A DNA stretch of 64,000 bases from Bacillota bacterium (GTDB taxonomy: Bacteria; Bacillota; Negativicutes; Sporomusales; Sporomusaceae). A program made the translations under genes and the position numbers. The notes under the pieces are model-generated. The model was not told where the DNA came from. It made no database searches and saw only the letters and a program-made list of their open reading frames with translations. Shown piece after piece: positions 8,788-16,908 of this stretch. How positions within the stretch are numbered: the first letter of the stretch is position 1; each line of letters begins with the position of its first letter. The stretch spans positions 35,063 through 99,062 of the forward strand of contig JAGGAB010000026.1 in the NCBI GenBank assembly GCA_017889705.1, read 5' to 3'.

Positions 8788-9218
8788 TGGTACTAGTCAG
8801 GAGGCTAGGGAAAATAGATAAGTTTAAAAAAGGAATTATTGCCCTATGCTGCATAGGGGCTTTGAGTGGCGGAACTTATCTCTATTCCTATATTGCAGAG
8901 CTTAATAACTATAAAACTATAGTTGCAGGATTACAAATTAATGAGCTAGATTTATCCCAGGTAAAAGATGGTACCTTTCGCGGCAACTGTGATGCAATTT
9001 TTGTGGCGGCAGATGTAAGTGTTACTGTAAAAGATCATAAGATAACCGAGATTCAGCTTATCAGGCACAAGACTGAGAGAGGTCAAACAGCTGAGATGAT
9101 TCCTGCGAAGGTGATAAAGGCTCAGTCCTTGCAGGTCGACACTATTTCCGGCGCTACCAACAGCAGTAAAGTAATCTTAAAGGCAATAGAAATCGCAGTA
9201 AACAGTGGAAGACAGTAG
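8787..9218 (+). CDS. FMN-binding domain protein (RnfG/NqrC-like flavin domain)
   Basis: A 143-residue protein with an N-terminal membrane anchor (about residues 14-34) and an extracytoplasmic FMN-binding domain. The segment DGTFRGNCDAIFVAADVSVT and the terminal DTISGATNSS match the domain. The last motif is the SGAT(S/T) flavinylation signal, in which a Thr takes covalent FMN from ApbE. It probably acts as an extracytoplasmic electron carrier. Its start overlaps the stop of the small membrane protein gene. No apbE or rnf genes are in the window. Confidence 0.85.
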   Translation: MVLVRRLGKIDKFKKGIIALCCIGALSGGTYLYSYIAELNNYKTIVAGLQINELDLSQVKDGTFRGNCDAIFVAADVSVTVKDHKITEIQLIRHKTERGQTAEMIPAKVIKAQSLQVDTISGATNSSKVILKAIEIAVNSGRQ

Positions 9219-9232
9219 GGGAGAAGCAAATT

Positions 9233-9640
9233 ATGGTAATAAAGCAGATTGCTGCAGAACAGACCTGGGAGTTAAGGCAAAGAGTTATGTGGCCGGATAA
9301 AAGTATTGACTATGTAAAATTAACCGATGATCTATCAGGAATTCATTACGGATTGTATGTAGAGCAAGAGCTCGTCTCCGTGATTTCCCTATTTATAAAC
9401 AATAACGTAATTCAATTCCGCAAATTTGCCACTTCCAGCGAAAGACAGGGGGAAGGATGCAGTACTAAGCTACTAAATTATGTAGTCTCGGAAGCTGAAA
9501 AAATGGGAACCAAAGCCATCTGGTGTCATGCGCGGACCGAGAAAGTGCCGTTCTATAGAAGATTTGGACTGTATGAAGAGGGCGAGGAATTTGAGCGGGA
9601 CGGAAAACGGTATGTAAAGATGACTCGAAGCTTTGAGTAG
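9233..9640 (+). CDS. GNAT family N-acetyltransferase
   Basis: A 135-residue GNAT. Acetyl-CoA motif A reads RQGEGCSTKLLNYV (about residue 80), followed by AIWCHARTEKVPFYRRFGLYEEG, the usual late beta-strand and helix. It begins 14 bp after the FMN-binding gene with a GGGGAGAAG site, so it may share that transcript. The substrate is unknown. Confidence 0.85.
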   Translation: MVIKQIAAEQTWELRQRVMWPDKSIDYVKLTDDLSGIHYGLYVEQELVSVISLFINNNVIQFRKFATSSERQGEGCSTKLLNYVVSEAEKMGTKAIWCHARTEKVPFYRRFGLYEEGEEFERDGKRYVKMTRSFE

Positions 9641-9645
9641 TAGGG

Positions 9646-9687
9646 AAAAGATATAGCCAGCACAAAATAGTGCTGGCTATATCTTTT
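9646..9687 (+). terminator. Rho-independent terminator
   Basis: An 18-bp stem (9646-9663 with 9670-9687) ending in TCTTTT lies directly after the GNAT gene and ends the 8614-9640 transcript. Confidence 0.8.
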
Positions 9688-9730
9688 GGGGTACCAAACC
9701 TGAAACTTGCCACCTTGCAATAATAAGAAA

Positions 9731-9765
9731 ATAGGGGACGGAGTGTCGATCACTCTGCCTCCTAT
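9731..9765. repeat. Imperfect palindrome containing GGGGACGGAGTG
   Basis: ATAGGGGACGGAGTG pairs imperfectly with CACTCTGCCTCCTAT around TCGAT. It resembles the GGGACAGAG-type hairpin at 50465-50515. It lies in the 242-bp gap between the GNAT gene and a truncated VOC gene. Confidence 0.5.
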
Positions 9766-9882
9766 TCATGTATTACAAGCCCTTTTTATGATTGTATTGA
9801 TACATGATTTTTCCTGGAAGTGGCAATTCTAAATTAAGGTTAGCTTACTTGCTGCTGCATATAAAGCTGAGGACTGAAAGTA

Positions 9883-10038
9883 ATGAGTGTAGATGTATTT
9901 CTTAATTTTAATGGGAACTGTCGCGAAGCAGTTGAGTTTTATGCGCAGGTTTTCGGAACTGAAAAGCCACAATTTATGACCTTTGGAGATGCTCCCCCCG
10001 ATAACTGCAATGCATTGTTTAAAACTATATTAATATAG
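9883..10038 (+). pseudogene. Truncated PhnB/VOC family gene
   Basis: The ORF gives 51 residues starting MSVDVFLNFNGNCREAVEFY, then AQVFGTEKPQFMTFGDAPP, a clear PhnB-like VOC N-terminus (family about 140 residues). It then ends in the unrelated tail LFKTILI at a stop. The rest of the domain is missing, so a deletion removed the 3' two-thirds. The AT-rich sequence after 10020 marks the break. Confidence 0.75.
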
Positions 10039-10120
10039 ATAATATATATTTTTAATTAATGATGTATTGCGATATAGTATGGCTAACAGGAACTATAGTA
10101 GAGGAACAGGAGGCTATACT

Positions 10121-10273
10121 ATGTACAATAAAACAATAAATAGAGATTTGATAATAGAAAAAATGAAAGATGACACTAACTGCGGCAAGTTGGCAAAGTT
10201 GATTTTGAGCCGTTATTCCATTCTGGGAGGATTCTGGTATGAGATTCTGGATTGGGACGAGGTTTATAGCTGA
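10121..10273 (+). CDS. Small hypothetical protein (50 aa)
   Basis: ATG 10121 follows AGGAGG with 7-nt spacing, which is better than the upstream in-frame start at 10067. The product starts MYNKTINRDLIIEKMKDDTN and continues CGKLAKLILSRYSILGGFWY, ending in DWDEVYS. No family is recognised. A diverged fragment of this gene lies at 16423-16470, so it belongs to a small gene family in this genome. A terminator follows at 10340. Confidence 0.6.
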   Translation: MYNKTINRDLIIEKMKDDTNCGKLAKLILSRYSILGGFWYEILDWDEVYS

Positions 10274-10339
10274 TTTGACTACGACTGAAGTACACTATTA
10301 CCGCCTAAAGATGACGCAAACATTTGTGCAATAATTAAT

Positions 10340-10376
10340 AAGGCACCACCTCAAATGTTATTTGAAGTGGTGCCTT
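10340..10376. terminator. Bidirectional terminator between convergent genes
   Basis: AAGGCACCACCTCAAA pairs with TTTGAAGTGGTGCCTT across a 5-nt loop, with one mismatch. It serves the small ORF on the + strand and the malic enzyme gene on the - strand. Confidence 0.8.
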
Positions 10377-10399
10377 GCTGTTTGTATTTTAAAAGAAAT

Positions 10400-11629
10400 C
10401 TAACGTCCTAGCTTAATGCGGGCAGCCGCATTGGCTCTCACTTGTTCAGGATCAATTTGTATTCTGGCCACTCCTGTTTCCATAGCAGCGCGGGCTACGG
10501 CGGCAGCTACTGCCGGAGCAACACGTGGGTCAAAAGCATCTGGCACAACATAATCTTCTCTAAGTTCATTTTCCGGAATTAAATTGGCAATGGCATGAAC
10601 AGCGGCAATTTTCATTTCTTCGTTAATTTGACGGGCACGAACATCGATAGCGCCGCGGAACACTCCGGGGAAAACGTTAACGTTGTTGACTTGGTTGGGG
10701 GCATCTGAGCGGCCTGTGCCTGCTACTTTAGCTCCGGCAGCCTTGGCTTCGTCATAGCTGATTTCCGGTACCGGATTAGCCATGGCAATTACAATAGAAT
10801 CGGCATTCATTGTGCCGATAATTTCTTTGGTAAATGAGCCTGGAGCCGAGACACCAATGATAGCGTCGGCGCCCTTAGCTATCTCAGCTAAGTTGCCTTG
10901 GCGTTTTTCCTGGTTGGTAACCTTGGCAAGCTCTTCCTGGATGCGATTTAGGCCTGGCATCCCGGCATATAAAGCACCGTTGATGTCAACCATGGTAACA
11001 TTTTTAGCTCCGGCATTTACGAGTAAACGGCCAATAGCTGTACCGGCTGCGCCTGCGCCGTTAACGACAATTTTGGCAGCTGCCAGATCTTTTTTCACAA
11101 AGCGTAATGCGCCAATAAGCGCAGATAAAGCGGCGATAGCAGTGCCATGCTGGTCATCATGGAATACCGGAATATCCATGGTTGCTTTTAATGCATCTTC
11201 AATGTCATAACATTTTGGCGAGGATATGTCTTCCAGGTTAATGCCGGCAAAAGTCGGCTGCAACAGTTTTACAGTCTCGATAAACTTGGCAGGATCTTTG
11301 GTATCGAGGCAAATTGGCACAGCATCAACATCGCCGAAAACTTTAAATAAAACAGACTTTCCTTCCATTACAGGCATGGCGGCTTCTGGGCCAATATCAC
11401 CCAAACCCAGTACCCGGGTTCCGTCACTGACTACCGCTACCATGTTGCCGCGGCAAGTATATTCAAAGGATAAATCTTTATTATCTTTGATATCCTTACA
11501 AGGTTCAGCTACACCTGGCGTGTAAGCCAAGCTCAAATCATGCCGGCTAGAGAGCGGCACTTTGCTGGCTACTGCTAATTTTCCCTGATGATCCTTATGC
11601 AGCTTAATCGCTTCTTCTCTTATACTCAT
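10400..11629 (-). CDS. NAD(P)-dependent malic enzyme
   Basis: A 409-residue short-form bacterial malic enzyme that decarboxylates malate to pyruvate. Landmarks include LAYTPGVAEPC (about 35), the metal-binding FHDDQHGTA (about 157), the Rossmann motif VVNGAGAAGTAIGRLL (about 190) and MANPVPEISYDEA (about 282). It sits 35 bp downstream of the dicarboxylate transporter and probably shares its transcript: the transporter brings malate in and this enzyme makes pyruvate and reduced cofactor. The upstream two-component pair probably induces both. Cofactor preference cannot be read by eye. Confidence 0.93.
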   Translation of the reverse strand: MSIREEAIKLHKDHQGKLAVASKVPLSSRHDLSLAYTPGVAEPCKDIKDNKDLSFEYTCRGNMVAVVSDGTRVLGLGDIGPEAAMPVMEGKSVLFKVFGDVDAVPICLDTKDPAKFIETVKLLQPTFAGINLEDISSPKCYDIEDALKATMDIPVFHDDQHGTAIAALSALIGALRFVKKDLAAAKIVVNGAGAAGTAIGRLLVNAGAKNVTMVDINGALYAGMPGLNRIQEELAKVTNQEKRQGNLAEIAKGADAIIGVSAPGSFTKEIIGTMNADSIVIAMANPVPEISYDEAKAAGAKVAGTGRSDAPNQVNNVNVFPGVFRGAIDVRARQINEEMKIAAVHAIANLIPENELREDYVVPDAFDPRVAPAVAAAVARAAMETGVARIQIDPEQVRANAAARIKLGR

Positions 11630-11664
11630 AGAAACACATCCTTTTTTAGTTTTTCATATATACC

Positions 11665-13068
11665 TTACCATAAGCCGAGAACTTTCCACCACATAGAGCC
11701 AATACCTACCCAGATAACCATGTTAACAATTGATACTATAAAGCCCAGACGCCACCAAGTGCTCTGATCGACATAACCGGCACCAAAATAGATGGGCGAA
11801 GGTCCGGCGGCGTAATGGGTAAGGGACATACAGAGATTAGACATAAATGCAAGTGCCAAGGCTACCAGATAGGCCGGTGCGCCAGCGGCTACCGCAACTG
11901 CGGCGAAGGCGGCATACATAGCGGTAATATGGGCGGTAAGACTGGCAAAACCGTAATGCGCATACATGTAAACCACCAAGAGTACTACCAGGGCAGGAAC
12001 CCATGCTACTCCTACAATGCTGCTGCTTACTGTTTTGGCAAACCAAGCAATGAAGCCAAGCTTGTCAAGGAAGCCGGCAAGTGCCACAATACTTCCCATC
12101 CATACCAGCGTGTCCCAGGCGCCTTTTTCATCAAGAACATCTTTCCATTCCAATACTTTGGTTGCTAACATTATCGATACAGCCAAGATGGCCACAAAAG
12201 TTGCGTCAAATTTGGTATATTGCGAGGTACCCCACAGAAGTAGCGCGCCGACAAAGACGGCGGCAATAATTTTCTCTGCTGTGCTCATAGGGCCCATTTT
12301 GCTTAACTCATCAGCGGCCATTTGCTTTGCTTCCGGCGTTTTGGTAATTTCAGGCGGATATATCTTATACAATAAATAAGGTACTACAATCAGGGAAAGG
12401 ATTCCGGGAACACTGGCCGCAGCAGCCCAAAGCCCCCAACTGATATTAATTTTAAGAGTTTTGGCGGCAAATTCTACACATAATGGATTGCCGGCCATTG
12501 CTGTCATGAACATAGCAGACGTAATGGTGTTGCCCTGGTAAGCTGTTTGCATCAAATACGCGCCAACTTTACGGGCGGACGCTCCCGGTTCGGAACCGAA
12601 GGCTGCACTCAAACTGCGTACAATCGGAAATAAAATGCCGCCGGCACGCGCGGTGTTGGAAGGGGTTGCCGGACTTATAATAAGATCACTAATTACCATG
12701 GAATAACCCAGTTTTAAAGTGCTGTCCCCAATTGCCTTGATAATCATGTAGGCAATACGGCGTCCCAAGCCGGTTTTGATAAATCCTTTGGCAAATAGAA
12801 AAGCAGCAACAATCAGCCAAATGGTAGTATTGCTAAAACCACTCAGTGCTTCAGCCGGCTTTAAGATACCGGCAAAAACAGAAAAGGTAAGGCTGAAAAT
12901 CGCCACAGCTCCAATTGGGACAGGTTGCAGTATGAAGCCTGCAATGGTTGCAACAAATACGGCAAATAATTGCCAGGCCTGTGGCTTGACGCCGGCAGGT
13001 ATAGGGATAAACCAAATAATAATACCAATAGCAACCGTTAGCAGCGCATTTCGCAAGTCCTTATTCAT
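11665..13068 (-). CDS. DASS family anion:Na+ symporter (malate/2-oxoglutarate type)
   Basis: A 467-residue membrane protein with about 12 hydrophobic segments. DASS features are the repeated SNTxxT-like motifs: GFSNTTIWLIVAAFLFAKG near residue 78, and SPATPSNTARAGG near residue 135, which is the substrate and sodium clamp. The late LTHYAAGPSPIYFGAGYV is typical of the SodiT1/2-oxoglutarate-malate branch. It lies between the sensor/regulator pair and malic enzyme, so malate or a related C4 acid is the likely substrate. The ATG follows GAGGAGAG. Confidence 0.9.
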   Translation of the reverse strand: MNKDLRNALLTVAIGIIIWFIPIPAGVKPQAWQLFAVFVATIAGFILQPVPIGAVAIFSLTFSVFAGILKPAEALSGFSNTTIWLIVAAFLFAKGFIKTGLGRRIAYMIIKAIGDSTLKLGYSMVISDLIISPATPSNTARAGGILFPIVRSLSAAFGSEPGASARKVGAYLMQTAYQGNTITSAMFMTAMAGNPLCVEFAAKTLKINISWGLWAAAASVPGILSLIVVPYLLYKIYPPEITKTPEAKQMAADELSKMGPMSTAEKIIAAVFVGALLLWGTSQYTKFDATFVAILAVSIMLATKVLEWKDVLDEKGAWDTLVWMGSIVALAGFLDKLGFIAWFAKTVSSSIVGVAWVPALVVLLVVYMYAHYGFASLTAHITAMYAAFAAVAVAAGAPAYLVALALAFMSNLCMSLTHYAAGPSPIYFGAGYVDQSTWWRLGFIVSIVNMVIWVGIGSMWWKVLGLW

Positions 13069-13180
13069 AGCTCACTCTCCTCCAATATTATTTTTATATA
13101 ACCCCCTTTTATAGTACCTGCAATTTACCAGTCGGTATAGTTTTCTCAACTTTCTAAATAGTTTAGTAAGTAAAGTAAGT

Positions 13181-13205
13181 GAAAAACCAGCCGCTTGGGC
13201 TGGTT
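13181..13205 (-). terminator. Terminator after the response regulator gene
   Basis: AACCAGCC and GGCTGGTT form an 8-bp stem. On the - strand it is followed by a T-run. It separates the two-component genes from the transporter gene, which must then have its own promoter in 13069-13180. Confidence 0.7.
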
Positions 13206-13908
13206 AAAGATAATGCTTTATTATGCTTGCATCAGTATCGACACATTGATATCTATATACTGGCCTGCCTATTGAGCCATAGGTGATTTCTAAATGTAAA
13301 ACTTCTAAGTTTCTTAAAAAATCCAGATATTTGCGCATGGAAACCCGAGAAATGCCCACTCGTCTTGCCATTTCTTCGGTTGTGAAACCGTTGCCCTGCT
13401 CAGCCAGAATATTTTCCCACACAACCTTTAGTGTATTGCGGTCAAGGCCTTTCATCAGCTCAACCTTGCTTGACTGCTCCTTACCTAAAATGCAATGATC
13501 AAGCTCGGATTGATTCAAGGTAGGCTGTTCACGCATACATTCGGCACGTGTCTTATAAGCAGAGAGTGCAGCTTCCAGTCTCTCAAATTCAAAGGGCTTA
13601 ATTAAGTAATCTACTGCTCCGTATTGTAAAGCTTTTTTTATACTGGGACTGTCACTGGCGGCTGTCACCGCAAGAACATCTACGCTTTTTCCCAGTGTTC
13701 GGATTTGTTTTAGCAAATCAAGTCCATCCATTCCCGGCATATAGATGTCAAGTAGAACCAGATCAATATCATGCTTATCTAAGAGTTGCAGCGCTGCATC
13801 ACCTGAACCTGCGGCAGCGATCACTTTGAAGCCTGTCATCCGGGCAAGATAGCGCCGGTTTAACTCGGCAACCATTGGGTCATCTTCTACAATCAGCACC
13901 TTAATCAT
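13204..13908 (-). CDS. CitB/DcuR-type response regulator
   Basis: A regulator of about 234 residues. The receiver starts MIKVLIVEDDPMVAELNRRY with the phosphoacceptor in LVLLDIYMPGMDGL (about 53) and Lys in DYLIKPFEFERL (about 104). The C-terminus has an HTH segment, FTTEEMARRVGISRVSMRKY (about 178-197), as in the CitB/DctR/MalR group. ATG 13908 is chosen over 13917 because the family begins at MIKVL. It overlaps the kinase stop. By context it should activate the DASS transporter and malic enzyme genes, like MalR of Bacillus. Confidence 0.9.
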   Translation of the reverse strand: MIKVLIVEDDPMVAELNRRYLARMTGFKVIAAAGSGDAALQLLDKHDIDLVLLDIYMPGMDGLDLLKQIRTLGKSVDVLAVTAASDSPSIKKALQYGAVDYLIKPFEFERLEAALSAYKTRAECMREQPTLNQSELDHCILGKEQSSKVELMKGLDRNTLKVVWENILAEQGNGFTTEEMARRVGISRVSMRKYLDFLRNLEVLHLEITYGSIGRPVYRYQCVDTDASIIKHYL

Positions 13909-15511
13909 TCTGCACACCCTTGCTTTCGTATGGTAAAGTTACGATAAACCGTGTACCTTTCCCAGGTTCTGAAAGAACTTCGATTTCGCCGCCAAGTCTG
14001 TCCAAACTGCTTTGTACCAGGAAAAGCCCTAAGCCACGATTATCGGCTTTGGTGGAATAGCCCTTCGTAAAGATAGCTTCTTGCAATTGTGGACTCATGC
14101 CGGGGCCGGTATCGATTACTTCTATATTTAATTCGCTGTTATCATAGTGAAAATATACGTTAACCCGTTTTACTGTAGAATTGGCTACTGCTTCTAACGC
14201 ATTCGCCAAAAGATTGCCGACTATTGTGATCAATTCATGGTTAACCTCAGGATGATTTGATTCCGGCAGGAAGCTATCTTTTGCCAGTGTAAGTTCTACT
14301 CCCAATTCCCTTGCACGGCTTAGTTTTCCTAGCAAAAATCCTGCCACTACCGGATCTTTAATCCGGATGCCGACAAAGTTGACTTCGGTTTGCTGGTCAT
14401 GCGCAATGGTTTTAATATAACTGGCAAGCTGGTCATAAGACTCCATGCGCACAAGGCCGAGAATTACATGTAACTTATTTCTAAACTCATGAGCCTGGGA
14501 ACGAAGTGCTTCGGCATAATTACGTACGCCGGTAAGCTGTTCAGCCAACTGGCTCATTTCGGTTTTGTCCCTAAAAGTGGCAATAGCTCCCACAATCTCA
14601 CCATTAACAATGATCGGAAAACGATTGGTTAAGATGATTACTCCGTGAATATCCTGCTCCTGATCCAATTCGGCCTGGCCGGATGCAAGTACATCGGTAA
14701 GTCGGGTGTTGGGGATACATTCATCAACCTTTTTTCCGGCCGGATCAATGTCGATGCCGGCAAGCTGAAAGAGGCGTGCCGCTTCCTGGTTAACCAAGGT
14801 AATGCGAGATTCTTTGTCCACTGAGAGAATGCCCTCCCTAACCGATTGGAGCATGGCGCTGCGTTCTTCAAGCAGCTTGGCAATCGTAAAAGGCTCTAGG
14901 CCAAATAAGGTCTTTTTTATATTGCGGGCCAGCAGCACGGCGCCGATAATGCCTACTAGCAGGCCAAGGCCTGTGCCAAAGTAGATAATACTCCGGCCTT
15001 GGGCAACTGTTTGCTCAACATCATCAAGCAATATACCAACAGAAACCGCGCCCAGTTGTCTACCATCAGGGGCAAATATCGGAGCAAAGGCGCGTAAGGA
15101 TGGGCCTAATGTCCCCGCAGCAACAGAGACATATTCTTGGCCCTGGAGTGCCGCAATTTCATCACCGCCGACAAAATGCTGCCCAATTTTGGTTGGATCA
15201 GGGTGCGATTTGCGAATACCGTTCATATCCATCACGACAATAAACTCTACCTTGGTTACTCCCAAGAGATAGTTGGTAAAGGTCTGTATATCTGTGTCAT
15301 CGCGCTGCGTATTTAACGCCTCAATCACTACAAGTGAACAGGCTGTCATGCGGGCAATGTCAGAGGCTTTTTCAGCCAGATTTTTTTGCGTATTTTCAGC
15401 GATGTGACTGCTGATCAGCACATTGGTCATCAGCAACGCCAGAGCAACAACCCCGCATACCAGCAGAGTGATTTTAGTTTGCAAACTGACATATGGTTTT
15501 TTTAACGCCAA
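13901..15511 (-). CDS. CitA/DcuS/MalK-type sensor histidine kinase
   Basis: A 536-residue kinase. TM1 is about residues 10-30, then an extracytoplasmic PAS-like sensor of the sCache/CitA kind (DTDIQTFTNYLLGVTKVEFIVV, GMRKSHPDP-like GIRKSHPDPTKIG, FAPIFAPDG). TM2 is IIYFGTGLGLLVGIIGAVLL. A cytoplasmic PAS follows, then the kinase core with the phosphoacceptor in RSQAHEFRNKLHVILGLVRM and ATP-binding boxes VIDTGPGMSP and NRGLGLFLV. The start is TTG behind AGGAGTG. The phospho-His motif HEFRNKLH is diagnostic of this class, which senses C4 or C6 dicarboxylates. Confidence 0.92.
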   Translation of the reverse strand: MALKKPYVSLQTKITLLVCGVVALALLMTNVLISSHIAENTQKNLAEKASDIARMTACSLVVIEALNTQRDDTDIQTFTNYLLGVTKVEFIVVMDMNGIRKSHPDPTKIGQHFVGGDEIAALQGQEYVSVAAGTLGPSLRAFAPIFAPDGRQLGAVSVGILLDDVEQTVAQGRSIIYFGTGLGLLVGIIGAVLLARNIKKTLFGLEPFTIAKLLEERSAMLQSVREGILSVDKESRITLVNQEAARLFQLAGIDIDPAGKKVDECIPNTRLTDVLASGQAELDQEQDIHGVIILTNRFPIIVNGEIVGAIATFRDKTEMSQLAEQLTGVRNYAEALRSQAHEFRNKLHVILGLVRMESYDQLASYIKTIAHDQQTEVNFVGIRIKDPVVAGFLLGKLSRARELGVELTLAKDSFLPESNHPEVNHELITIVGNLLANALEAVANSTVKRVNVYFHYDNSELNIEVIDTGPGMSPQLQEAIFTKGYSTKADNRGLGLFLVQSSLDRLGGEIEVLSEPGKGTRFIVTLPYESKGVQND

Positions 15512-15847
15512 CTAGTATCACTCCTAATGCTAAGGTAAGTATTGGATGAACTATTTTTTACGGCTTGGGTGTAGGCTTTATTACTACAGTTATGATTTTG
15601 TTTAATTATACCGGAAACAAAGATAAAAAACCACTAAAGCAACTGTGGCTTTCTCCACTTCCGACTTATTATTTAGCCAATCAAGACGCATAGCGAAGGC
15701 AATAAAATCTTCTCAACAATTGATAATTTTAACAGGGAAACTAATACGAATATAGAATAATAACCATGTTGCTTTGAAAAGGAAACTATGGTTAGTTTTG
15801 CGTAATAGCGCTAATCATATAGAAACCCATAAAAGGAGTGTCATATT
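15512..15847. other. Divergent intergenic region, 336 bp
   Basis: It holds the promoters of the kinase gene (- strand) and of the PagL-like gene (+ strand). No clear -35/-10 pair, repeat or small ORF with a good RBS was found by eye. Confidence 0.5.
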
Positions 15848-16414
15848 GTGCGTAGATTGATTTGTCTAGCTATTGTCATTAATTTTCTGCTGATTTTCCT
15901 GCCTGAAAACTCTTACTGCTATGCAGCTAACTCCGAGTTTGAGCTGGAGTGGGACTACTTGAATTCTTCCAATAATGACCGTGAGCTTGATACGGTATCA
16001 TTACATATACTTAAGAAAATTTCTGAAACAAAAAATAAGTCTATATATAGAGGGATTACAATCACTCGACCGCTTGGAAACGTAACTCTTGAGAACCAGA
16101 CACAATCACAAGACAGTTCTGCTGTCGGCATTGGACCCATTTACATGTTTCGCACTGAAAAACATTATCCGGGAAAGCTATCGGCGGCATTTGATATAAG
16201 CGGTGGAGTTATCTTATATGACAAACCTTTTCCCGCAGGAGGTCGATATTATGATTTCATGTGGCGGCTGGGGCCTAAATTCATTTATAAAATCAACGAA
16301 ACCTCATCAATAAATGTCGGATATATGCTAATGCATGTTTCTAACGGTTTTAAAACTCATAATCCTGGGTATGATGCCCACGGACTTTCCTTGGGGTTTG
16401 TGACAAAGTTTTAA
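15848..16414 (+). CDS. PagL/acyloxyacyl hydrolase-like outer membrane beta-barrel
   Basis: A 188-residue exported protein. The signal peptide covers about residues 1-26 and ends near CYAANS. The mature part alternates beta-strands and ends in the Phe of GLSLGFVTKF, the C-terminal signature of outer membrane barrels. The segment NVGYMLMHVSNGFKTHNPG carries His-x-Ser-Asn as in the catalytic site of the lipid A 3-O-deacylase PagL. It should trim an acyl chain from lipid A if active. The start is GTG with AAGGAG. This gene implies an outer membrane with LPS. Confidence 0.7.
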   Translation: MRRLICLAIVINFLLIFLPENSYCYAANSEFELEWDYLNSSNNDRELDTVSLHILKKISETKNKSIYRGITITRPLGNVTLENQTQSQDSSAVGIGPIYMFRTEKHYPGKLSAAFDISGGVILYDKPFPAGGRYYDFMWRLGPKFIYKINETSSINVGYMLMHVSNGFKTHNPGYDAHGLSLGFVTKF

Positions 16415-16422
16415 ATCGTTCA

Positions 16423-16470
16423 AGATGATCTAACTGTGGTAAGTTTGCAAAGTTGATTTTGAGACGTTAA
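16423..16470 (+). pseudogene. Fragment related to the small ORF at 10121
   Basis: The stretch resembles 10168-10215 closely (both contain GCAAAGTTGATTTTGAG and a preceding GATGA...CTAACTG). It corresponds to the middle of the 50-aa gene, from DDTN to LSRY, and is then interrupted. There is no start codon or RBS. It looks like the remnant of a second copy. Confidence 0.5.
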
Positions 16471-16587
16471 GAAAGACATTACCACCGTCCCTGATCTTCC
16501 TATCATGGAATACCAAGGGATGGTTTATAGTTTCCTTAAAAATGGTATGATATGATTTAAGCTTTTTATCAAAGGAGGTCGACAAAT

Positions 16588-16713
16588 ATGGGAAAAGGTT
16601 CACCGAAATCCAGTTATAAAAATATCCAAAAGGCTACTAAAAGTTCTAAGTTTGCTATTGGCCGACAGGCGGAAAAAAATACAATATTTAACCGTAAAGA
16701 AAAGCAGAAGTGA
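16588..16713 (+). CDS. Small basic hypothetical protein (41 aa)
   Basis: ATG 16588 follows a near-perfect AAAGGAGGT at 16571-16579, and a terminator follows the stop by 10 bp, so this is a real small gene. The product starts MGKGSPKSSYKNIQKATKSS and is strongly basic (many Lys, one Arg pair region near the end, NRKEKQK). No membrane segment is present. It could be a nucleic-acid-binding or spore-associated peptide, but no family is recognised. Confidence 0.65.
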   Translation: MGKGSPKSSYKNIQKATKSSKFAIGRQAEKNTIFNRKEKQK

Positions 16714-16723
16714 CAGAATAGTA

Positions 16724-16757
16724 AACTTCAAGAGTAGTTAACTCTTGAAGTTTTTTG
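16724..16757 (+). terminator. Rho-independent terminator
   Basis: AACTTCAAGAGT pairs perfectly with ACTCTTGAAGTT, followed by TTTT. It ends the 41-aa gene. Confidence 0.85.
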
Positions 16758-16908
16758 CTTAATATTATGTTTTATACAAAAAATAGTTGTGAATAAATGT
16801 ATTTTCGTCATATTTTTGACACAAATCAAATGTATAATATGAGAAAGAAATCCGTAAATTTCCCTTAGTTTGATAAAACGACTATATCTGGTTGAAAAGA
16901 GGAATCCT

